Shown: positions 57,722-64,000 of the stretch, piece by piece | Layout: each line of letters starts with the position of its first letter | Numbering within the stretch: the first letter of the stretch is position 1 | Origin: DATMER01 sp040349255 | GTDB taxonomy: Bacteria; Acidobacteriota; Thermoanaerobaculia; Multivoradales; UBA5704 | Assembly (NCBI GenBank): GCA_040349255.1 | Contig: JBEQUE010000192.1 | Coordinates: forward strand, 16,372 to 80,371 | Length of the DNA: 64,000 nucleotides | Direction of reading: 5' to 3' | Translations under genes and position numbers: made by a program | Notes under the pieces: generated by a model | Told to the model about the DNA's origin: nothing | The model's database searches: none | The model's input: the letters and a program-made list of their open reading frames with translations, nothing else

Positions 57722-59781
57722 TCGCCACCTCCCGCGAACAGGTTCACGTCGATCTTCTCCCGCTCCTGGACGGCGCCCGGGAACACCTCGACGATGAGGT
57801 CGTACTGCCGGTGCCCGCGGGCCTGCACGGAGATACGATGGCGGCCGGGCGGGAGCCTCAGCCAGCCGCCGCGCAGCCCGCCGCTGAACTTGAGGGCCGG
57901 GCCCGCGAGCTGGTCGTCCACCAGGATGACGGCACCGGGCGGGCGGACGCGGAACGCCACGGCCTCGCTGACCCGCACGGTCCTGAGGTCGCCCGTCTCG
58001 ACCTCGGCGGCGGGGAGCGGAGAGAGCTGGGCGAAGATCGGCGTGACGCCGCCGGTCGCCGAGGCCTGCACGGCGATCCTATAGTCCTTCATGCCGTCCT
58101 TCCTGATGCGGATCAGGTAGTCGCCGGGACCGTCGAGGGTGTAGGAGCGCGCACCCTTCTCACCGCTCCACTCCTTCGCCCGGCCGATGACGGTGCGGTC
58201 CACGAGGACCATGGCGTCCGGCGGGGTGACGCGGAAGGCGAGCGCGAGGCCGGTGCGGATCACGCGGTCGGCGCTGGGAACGCTGGGACGGCTCTCGGTC
58301 TCCTCCGGCTCTTCGACAGCCGGCTGCCGCGGCTCGGACGGCACCGGGGTCGGCGCGGGCTGGACCGGGGTCGGAGTCGGGCGCGGCTCCACGACGGGCG
58401 GACGCGGAGAAGGCTCGGCCGGCGGAACCTGCGGGAGCCGTCCGCGGTCGCGAGGCGTCTCCTGCGTCTCCTGAAGGACCGGGGAGGTGGGGGTCGGCGC
58501 CGGCCGGAGGTCGGGCGCGGGCGACGAGACCGGGGCCGGCGTGGGCTCGGCCGTCTCCGCTGTCTCTGCGGTCGCGGGGGTCAGGGCCGGCATCGGCGTG
58601 ACGGCGACGGTCTGGTCCGCGACCTTCTCTCCGGCCCCGGGGCGGAAGAACAGCCAGGCCACGGCCGCGGCGGCGACCAGCACGACGGCGGCGAGGATCG
58701 GCGCCAGGCGCCTCGCCGCGAGCCCCTCGGTCGCCGGCGCGGCCGGGGTGACCAGGGGGATGGGCGGCAGGACCGGGGGCGGCGAGGACTGGTGCGTCGG
58801 GATCGGCGGCGGCAAGGGCGGCGGCGGCACGTTGCGGGCGGCGCCAGGAGTCGTCTCCGGCGCGACCTGCGCTCCGCCGCTGCCGGTCTTGCGCGGCAGG
58901 ACGCGGGTGGCCACGAGCGTGGCCGGCGCGGACAGGGTCTCGTCGTCGAGCTCGCGCTCGATGGCGGCGAGCTCCTCGGCGACCTCGCCGGCGGTGGCGG
59001 TGCGCTCGTTCTTTTCCTTGGCCAGGATGTTCCGCAGGAGCTGCTCCAGGCGAGGCGGGATCGAGCGTAGCTCCGAGACCGGCGGCGGCTCCTTGTGGAG
59101 GATCTGGTAGACCAGGGTGGTGATGCTCTCGCCCTCGAACGGCCGCTTGCCGGAGAGCAGCTCGTAAAGCACCACCCCGAGCGAGAAGACGTCGGACCGG
59201 CCGTCGAGGTCGTCGCCGCGGATCTGCTCGGGCGAGAGATACTGCGGGCTGCCCATGACCGAGCCGGCCATGGTCAGCTCCGTGCTCTGGCCGGTGACCT
59301 TGGCGATACCGAAGTCGGCCACCTTCACGCGGCCGGTCGTATCCAACAGGATGTTGCTCGGCTTGATGTCGCGATGGACGATCCCCTGGCGGTGGGCGTA
59401 GTCGAGCGCGTCGGCCACCTGGCGGACGATGCGCAGCACCTCGCGCAGGGAGAGCGGCGGCCCGGACTCCAGGCGGCCGGCGAGGTCGGCCCCCTCGACG
59501 AGCTCGAAGGCCAGGAAGAGCTGGCCCTCGGTCTCGCCGGCGTCGAACAGGGTGACGATGTTCGGATGGAGCAGCCGTCCGGCGGCCCGCGCCTCGCGCA
59601 GGAGCCTCTTCGTGCGGTCCTCGATTTCGTTCGGCCGGCCGACCAGACGGACAGTCTTGATGGCCAGCTTGCGCTCGATGTGGGGGTCCTCGGCGAGGTA
59701 GACCTCGCCCATGGCTCCCGCGCCGAGGAACTTGAGGATGCGGTAGCGGCCGACGCTGCGGCCGCCGTCGGGCTCGCTCAC
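57718..59781 (-). CDS. membrane Ser/Thr protein kinase with two PEGA-like domains
   Basis: 687 residues. Kinase domain about 10-280: GAGAMGEVYLAED (Gly loop), LAIKTVRL (Lys), IVHRDIKPSNILLD, VADFGIAKVTG and GSPQYLSPEQIRG. A Pro-rich linker is followed by one helix (LAPILAAVVLVAAAAVAWLFF, about 375-395), a second Pro/Thr-rich linker, and two PEGA-like domains (FRVTPPDAMVLVDRTVIG; FRVRPPGAVILVDDQLAG). PEGA domains probably sense the envelope. The operon suggests that it acts on or with the M16 pair. Confidence 0.9.
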   Translation of the reverse strand: MSEPDGGRSVGRYRILKFLGAGAMGEVYLAEDPHIERKLAIKTVRLVGRPNEIEDRTKRLLREARAAGRLLHPNIVTLFDAGETEGQLFLAFELVEGADLAGRLESGPPLSLREVLRIVRQVADALDYAHRQGIVHRDIKPSNILLDTTGRVKVADFGIAKVTGQSTELTMAGSVMGSPQYLSPEQIRGDDLDGRSDVFSLGVVLYELLSGKRPFEGESITTLVYQILHKEPPPVSELRSIPPRLEQLLRNILAKEKNERTATAGEVAEELAAIERELDDETLSAPATLVATRVLPRKTGSGGAQVAPETTPGAARNVPPPPLPPPIPTHQSSPPPVLPPIPLVTPAAPATEGLAARRLAPILAAVVLVAAAAVAWLFFRPGAGEKVADQTVAVTPMPALTPATAETAETAEPTPAPVSSPAPDLRPAPTPTSPVLQETQETPRDRGRLPQVPPAEPSPRPPVVEPRPTPTPVQPAPTPVPSEPRQPAVEEPEETESRPSVPSADRVIRTGLALAFRVTPPDAMVLVDRTVIGRAKEWSGEKGARSYTLDGPGDYLIRIRKDGMKDYRIAVQASATGGVTPIFAQLSPLPAAEVETGDLRTVRVSEAVAFRVRPPGAVILVDDQLAGPALKFSGGLRGGWLRLPPGRHRISVQARGHRQYDLIVEVFPGAVQEREKIDVNLFAGGGD

Positions 59782-60110
59782 GGCTCGACCGGGCCCTCGC
59801 CGGTGTCTTCCACGACCTCTGTACCGGCCGAGATGTCCCCGGAAGGCTCGTCGAGCGGCGCTCCGGCCAGGGCGCCGTCCTCGCCGGTCGCCACGTCCTC
59901 GCGCGAGTTGAGCAGCGCCGTCGCCTCTTCGGCGCGCTCGGCCGGAACGCGGATGCGCACCTCGCCGAGGTCGCCGACCTCGGTCGGGAACTCGCTCGAA
60001 TACAGCGACTCGACCTCGGCGTCGATGCCGCAGTTCTCCAGGAAGCCCAGCACCACGGAGGCCTCCTCCTCGCTGCCTACCACTTTCACGATGACCCAGT
60101 CTTCAGCCAT
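59778..60110 (-). CDS. DUF2007-family (putative signal-transducing) protein
   Basis: 110 residues. Start AEDWVIVKVVGSEEEASVVL with the DUF2007 pattern FLENCGIDAEVES, and an acidic C-terminal tail. Fold knowledge: a small alpha/beta domain of unknown function. First gene of the kinase operon; overlaps the kinase start by 4 bases. ATG at 60110 has GGAGG upstream. Confidence 0.78.
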   Translation of the reverse strand: MAEDWVIVKVVGSEEEASVVLGFLENCGIDAEVESLYSSEFPTEVGDLGEVRIRVPAERAEEATALLNSREDVATGEDGALAGAPLDEPSGDISAGTEVVEDTGEGPVEP

Positions 60111-60164
60111 GCAGCCCTCCTCCTAGGGGGTCAATTCGAGAGAGATCATATCGCAGGGTCCGGT

Positions 60165-61031
60165 TCAGGCCGGCTCCGGCACGGGGGCCGGCTTCTCGGT
60201 GTCCAGTCCTTCGAGCGTATAGGGCGTGACGCCCTGGCGCGGATACCAGTGGCGGCTGTGCTCGGCGAAGCGGCCGAGACTGTCGTGCCAACGGTAGTGG
60301 GAGACGATCATCGAGCGCTCGTCGATCCGGATCCAGTTGCAGGAGTTCTTCTCCCTCTCGCCGGCCCGGCCGCGGCGCGAGGTGGTCGTGCCGGAGTGCA
60401 GGATGACGACCGGCGGCCGGCCCTTCGGATAGAACTCCTCGGAGTTGCCGATGTAGGTCTGGTGCAGATGGCCGGAGAGGATCAGATCGACGCCGGCGGT
60501 CGAGAACAGGTCGATGGCCTCATAGGCGTTGCCGAGCACCCGCTGGGTGCCGAAGTTCGGCGGCGGGATCATGTGGTGGTGGGCCACGACGACCTTGAAC
60601 AGGCCGGCCGGCGCCTCCTCGAAGAGCTTCGCCACCTCCAGGAGCCGGCGCAGGGTGATGCGGCCTTCCTTGACCGTCCAGCCGAAGGCCGTGTTGACGC
60701 CGACGACGAACAGCTCGCCGTCACTCCAGACGGGCTCCAGCTCGGGGCTGAAGTACTTGCGGTAGCAGCCGAACGGGTTCAGGGCCCGCTCCCAGATGCG
60801 GTAGAGCGGCACGTCGTGGTTGCCCGGCACCACGATCGTGGGTGCCGGGATGCTGTCCACGAAGGCGCGGGCCTCCTGGAACTGCTTCGGCTTCGCGCGC
60901 TGGGTCAGGTCGCCCGAGAGGACGACGAGACTCGGCTGATGGCGCCCGATGAAGTCGAGCACCCCCTGCGCCACGCGCGGCAGGTGGGGGGGCCCGAAAT
61001 GGACGTCGGAGATGTGGAAGATCGTCCGCAC
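60165..61031 (-). CDS. cytoplasmic metallophosphoesterase (CpdA-like)
   Basis: 288 residues. Metal motifs: HISDVHFG, VLSGDLTQRAK, VVPGNHDVPLY, VVAHHHM and ILSGHLHQTYIG. No signal peptide. Similar enzymes hydrolyse cAMP or other phosphodiesters; the substrate is not proven. GTG start. Single gene with 54 bases to the kinase operon, which it may precede. Confidence 0.87.
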   Translation of the reverse strand: MRTIFHISDVHFGPPHLPRVAQGVLDFIGRHQPSLVVLSGDLTQRAKPKQFQEARAFVDSIPAPTIVVPGNHDVPLYRIWERALNPFGCYRKYFSPELEPVWSDGELFVVGVNTAFGWTVKEGRITLRRLLEVAKLFEEAPAGLFKVVVAHHHMIPPPNFGTQRVLGNAYEAIDLFSTAGVDLILSGHLHQTYIGNSEEFYPKGRPPVVILHSGTTTSRRGRAGEREKNSCNWIRIDERSMIVSHYRWHDSLGRFAEHSRHWYPRQGVTPYTLEGLDTEKPAPVPEPA

Positions 61032-61043
61032 GGGAGCCGGGTT

Positions 61044-61295
61044 CTATCGTTCTCCAAGGATCTCGCCGACGTTGCGCGAGACCTCGGAGGCCAGGTAGCT
61101 GGAGACCGCCGCCAGGATGACGGTTCCGTGCCGCAGGCCGAGATAGAACCCGCCCACCGCGGCCACGGCGAGCGCCGGGACCGGGTAGGTCCGCACCAGC
61201 CGTTCCCACTCGAGACTCTCGGGGAGGATCTCGTCGAGGATCTCCTCCACCCTGCCTCCCACGGCCCGCACCTCGTCGTTCAAGAAGTCTTCCAT
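61044..61295 (-). CDS. small membrane-associated protein, unknown
   Basis: 83 residues. One hydrophobic segment (ALAVAAVGGFYLGLRHGTVILAAVSSYLA) flanked by charged helices. It lies between the DUF883-like gene and the phosphoesterase, and may be co-transcribed with the former. GGAGGAAACGTC precedes the ATG. Confidence 0.65.
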   Translation of the reverse strand: MEDFLNDEVRAVGGRVEEILDEILPESLEWERLVRTYPVPALAVAAVGGFYLGLRHGTVILAAVSSYLASEVSRNVGEILGER

Positions 61296-61321
61296 GACGT
61301 TTCCTCCTCCGCGGCTCGTCT

Positions 61322-61759
61322 TCAGATGTCGTCGTCGTCGCCCCGGCCGCGCACGACCAGGCCGAGCAGGAACCCGACACCGGCGGCGATCAGCAGGGCC
61401 TTGCCCGGGTTGTCGCGCACGTAGAAACCGACCTCGCGCGTGAAGTCGCCGGCGTCGGACCGCACCCGGTCGTACTGGCGGCGCGCGTTGTCGGCGACGT
61501 CCTGATAGGTCTCGCGGGCGTCCTCGCTACGGCGGCGGAACTCCGCGGTGGCGCGCTCGGTGCCGCGCCGGATCTCGGCCGAGGCGCGCTCGGCGCCGCG
61601 CCGGACGTCCTTGGAGATGTCGGCATAGCGGTCGCGCACGTCCTCGCTCAACCGCTGGAACCGGTCCCGTGCCGAGGCGACACCCTCTGTATCGCCGGCA
61701 TTCCGGGCATCGCGCTCGCGCGCCGTTTCGGCATTCGGGGTGCTTCCGTCTTCAGCCAT
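61322..61759 (-). CDS. DUF883/ElaB-like membrane-anchored stress protein
   Basis: 145 residues. A long charged amphipathic helix with repeats (RRGAERASAEIRRGTERATAEFRRR) and a C-terminal membrane segment preceded by REVGFYVRDNPGKALLIAAG, as in the DUF883/YqjD/ElaB family of ribosome-associated membrane proteins. ATG at 61759 has GGAGG at a 5-base distance. Confidence 0.8.
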   Translation of the reverse strand: MAEDGSTPNAETARERDARNAGDTEGVASARDRFQRLSEDVRDRYADISKDVRRGAERASAEIRRGTERATAEFRRRSEDARETYQDVADNARRQYDRVRSDAGDFTREVGFYVRDNPGKALLIAAGVGFLLGLVVRGRGDDDDI

Positions 61760-61911
61760 CACAGCCTCCGTCTTCTCAAGAAAACTGCCGGTTCGGAAAG
61801 GTCTTCGCCGGCCGCCTGGCAGGCCGGCGAGGGGAGCGGCAACCCGATTTTTAGCACGATTCGTGCCCTGGGGTAGACTTGGCCGGCCGGACCGAGAGAG
61901 GAGACCTGCGA

Positions 61912-63318
61912 ATGGCGAGCGTGACCTTCCATGGAGCCTGCGGGGTGGTGACCGGGAGCTGCAGCCGGCTCACCTGGGGCGAGCACTCCGCGCTGGTGGA
62001 CTGCGGCCTCTACCAGGGCGAGGAGGAGCTGGAGGAGCGCAACTTCGCCGCGTTCCCTTTCCCGGCGCGCGACCTCGGCGCCGTCGTGCTCACCCACGCC
62101 CACCTGGACCACACCGGCCTCCTGCCGCGCCTGGCAGCCGAGGGCTTCTCCGGGCCGGTCTACTGCACGCCGAGCAGCCGCGGCCTGATCTCGCTCGTCC
62201 TTCTCGACGCCGCGCGGCTCCAGGAGGAGGAGGCCCGCTACGCGAGAAGGAAGGGCTACTCGCGCCACCGCGAGCCCCGGCCTCTCTACACGGTCGAGGA
62301 CGCCCGTCGGGTTCTGAAGCTCCTCAGAACGGTTCCGTTCGACGAGGAGCACGAGCTCTTCGCGGGCGTCCGCTTCCGCTATCGCCGGGCCGGTCACCTC
62401 CTGGGCGCGGCGACCGTAGAGATCACCGCCAAGGGGTCGGACGGCGAGCGCCGGACCTGGTGCTTCTCGGGCGACGTCGGGCGCTATGGCGTGCCCATCC
62501 TCAAGGACCCCGAGCCGCCGCTCGCGGCTCCGGCGGCCCTGCTCCTCGAATCGACCTACGGCGACCGCCTGCACGTCGAGCAGGACGCGGCCGAGGCGCT
62601 CGGGCGGATCCTCGCCGAGACCTTCGACCGCGGCGGCGTGGTGGTCATCCCGGCCTTCGCGCTCGGCCGCACCCAGGAGGTGCTCTACCATCTCTCGGCG
62701 CTGGTGGACCAGGGTCGGCTCGACCCTCGACGGGTCTTCCTCGACAGCCCGATGGCCATCGACGCGACCGACCTCTACGACAAGGCGGAAGCCGAGCACG
62801 ACGAGGAGCTGGAGGCGCTCCAGGATTCCGGAAACGATCCGCTCGCGCCGGGCCGCTTCGTGCGCTCGCGCACGGTGGATCAGTCGCGGGAGCTGAACGG
62901 AATCCAGGAGCCCATGGTCATCGTGGCCGGCAGCGGCATGGCGAACGGCGGCCGGGTGGTGCACCACCTGCTCCACCGGCTCCCGAATCCGCGCAACTCG
63001 GTGGTCTTCGTGGGCTACCAGGCGGCGGGCACGCGCGGCCGCGCGCTGGTGGACGGGACGGACATCGTGGCCATCCACGGCCAGACCGTGCGGGTGCGGG
63101 CCGGGATCCACCAGCTCCACGGCCTGTCGGCGCACGCCGACCGCGACGAGCTGCTGCGCTGGTGCAAGGCGCTGCCGGCGGCGCCGCAGCGGGTCTTCCT
63201 GAACCACGGCGAGGATCCAGCGCGCAAGGCGCTCTCCGTGGCAATCGAGGAGATGGGCTCGGAGATGGGCTGGCCTCGGCCGGCGCTGCCGAAGACGGGC
63301 GACACCGTTCCCTGGTAG
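61912..63318 (+). CDS. beta-CASP metallo-beta-lactamase-fold RNase/nuclease
   Basis: 468 residues. Motifs: LTHAHLDHTGLLPRL (metallo-beta-lactamase HxHxDH), FSGDVGRYG, the beta-CASP block LLLESTYGDRLH and VVIPAFALGRTQEVLY, and the C-terminal HGLSAHADRDEL and VFLNHGE. Members cleave RNA (CPSF-like). AGAGAGGAGACCTGCG precedes the ATG. It diverges from the DUF883-like gene across a 150-base region. Confidence 0.92.
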   Translation: MASVTFHGACGVVTGSCSRLTWGEHSALVDCGLYQGEEELEERNFAAFPFPARDLGAVVLTHAHLDHTGLLPRLAAEGFSGPVYCTPSSRGLISLVLLDAARLQEEEARYARRKGYSRHREPRPLYTVEDARRVLKLLRTVPFDEEHELFAGVRFRYRRAGHLLGAATVEITAKGSDGERRTWCFSGDVGRYGVPILKDPEPPLAAPAALLLESTYGDRLHVEQDAAEALGRILAETFDRGGVVVIPAFALGRTQEVLYHLSALVDQGRLDPRRVFLDSPMAIDATDLYDKAEAEHDEELEALQDSGNDPLAPGRFVRSRTVDQSRELNGIQEPMVIVAGSGMANGGRVVHHLLHRLPNPRNSVVFVGYQAAGTRGRALVDGTDIVAIHGQTVRVRAGIHQLHGLSAHADRDELLRWCKALPAAPQRVFLNHGEDPARKALSVAIEEMGSEMGWPRPALPKTGDTVPW

Positions 63319-63324
63319 CGGGTC

Positions 63325-64000
63325 ATGCCGAAGGAGCCCCGCCCGTCCTTCCTGCTGCAGCTCGCGCGCTACGTGTCGCTCACGCTGCACCAGGCGCACG
63401 AGGACTCGGTGCTGCTCTTCGCGTCGGCTCTGGCCTTCGTGACGGTCGTCTCGCTGGTCCCGCTGCTGACCGCGTTCTCCTTCATCGGCGCCCGGGTCTT
63501 CCACCAGTACCCGCAGCGCACGCTGGAGGTCTTCGTCCAGATCCTCCCCTACTCGGAGGAGACGATCGTCGAGAAGATGGGCGAGTTCCTGGACCAGGCC
63601 GAGACGCTGCACGGCTTCGGGCTCGCGGTCTTCCTGACCACGGCGCTCCTCGGCTTCGCCACGGTCGAGGAGGCGATCAACCGGATCTGGAACGTCTCGC
63701 GGACGAGGCCGTTCCGGGTGCGGCTGCTGTCGTTCCTCCTGCTGCTGTTCTGGGGACCGGTGCTGATCGGCGTGACCTTCTCCAGCCTGATCGCGCTGCG
63801 CCAGAGCCCGGCTCTGCGGCGGCTGTTCGAGGAGTCCTTCCTGCTCAACCTCCTGCCCATGGCGGCCGCGATCGTGGGCCTGACGACGCTCTACTGGCTG
63901 GTGCCGTACACGCCAGTGCGGCTGCGCAACGCGCTGACTGGCGGGTTGCTCGCGGCGATCCTCCTGGAGATGCTGCGGGTGGGGTTCGGCACGTACATCC
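63325..64000 (+). CDS. YihY/BrkB-like membrane protein (3' end outside window)
   Basis: 225 residues are visible. Start MPKEPRPSFLLQLARYVSL with the family segment LLFASALAFVTVVSLVPLL, and SFLLLLFWGPVLIGVTF and LYWLVPYTPVRLRNALTGG. At least five membrane helices are visible. Function unknown (once labelled RNase BN). Starts 6 bases after the nuclease stop, so probably co-transcribed. Confidence 0.87.
   Translation, partial: MPKEPRPSFLLQLARYVSLTLHQAHEDSVLLFASALAFVTVVSLVPLLTAFSFIGARVFHQYPQRTLEVFVQILPYSEETIVEKMGEFLDQAETLHGFGLAVFLTTALLGFATVEEAINRIWNVSRTRPFRVRLLSFLLLLFWGPVLIGVTFSSLIALRQSPALRRLFEESFLLNLLPMAAAIVGLTTLYWLVPYTPVRLRNALTGGLLAAILLEMLRVGFGTYI

Overview
The window is GC-rich DNA from a Gram-negative bacterium. 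Supporting genes include a Pal/OmpA lipoprotein, lipoprotein phosphatases, an LpxL-type acyltransferase and an RND exporter. The mix of Ser/Thr kinase, M16 peptidases, BNR/Asp-box propellers, a PQQ-type sugar dehydrogenase with PA14, and small Cys-rich exported proteins would fit Acidobacteriota. That lineage is an inference; there is no rRNA, tRNA or other phylogenetic marker here. Many genes overlap by 1-4 bases (ATGA, GTGA, TTGA), which fixes a number of unusual GTG and TTG starts.

Layout. 1-0.5 kb: a higBA toxin-antitoxin pair with a readable promoter and operator. 0.6-3.3 kb: a small Cys-rich exported protein and a sugar dehydrogenase. 3.3-14.5 kb: two divergent operons (ACP, KS, KS-beta/CLF, GT2, ketoreductase, MMPL exporter, acyltransferase; AMP-ligase, deacetylase, DUF2062-methyltransferase fusion). 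They resemble aryl-polyene clusters but have no dehydratase or aromatic-starter gene. 14.5-19.5 kb: a lipoprotein phosphatase, an AlkD-like protein, two GH76-like proteins and a decapitated methyltransferase gene.

19.5-26.2 kb is lower in GC and looks like an integron cassette array without an integrase. Single genes all on the minus strand are separated by attC-like sites, and one attC is split by an ORF-deleted group II intron. An IS91-family transposase follows, then a 19-unit array of a TTATCC-containing 20-bp period, then a second copy of the lipoprotein phosphatase.

29.4-47 kb: an exported NTF2-like protein, a 1327-aa propeller/beta-helix protein, and a tight five-gene operon (PLP decarboxylase, SDR, methyltransferase, 2OG oxygenase, GT-C membrane protein). 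Next come an ECF42-type sigma factor with its VOC/YciI genes, a CGNR regulator with two operator copies over a strong promoter of a lipocalin-like gene, a second propeller, a retropepsin-like protein and a GNAT. 47-49.4 kb: a 41-aa exported repeat peptide, a zinc-finger/TPR protein, a second degenerate array (18 units, 20-21-bp period, palindromic core) and an FMN-reductase remnant.

49.5-64 kb: a NarL-type two-component pair, Pal, an AbrB/VapC toxin-antitoxin pair, and a five-gene operon joining a PEGA-tailed Ser/Thr kinase to M16 peptidases, a class V aminotransferase and a DUF2007 protein. The window ends with a phosphoesterase, small membrane proteins, a beta-CASP nuclease and a truncated BrkB-like protein. 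The two 20/21-bp repeat arrays, the integrase-less cassette array with its intron-split attC, and the dehydratase-less KS/CLF cluster are the parts most likely to hold something new.
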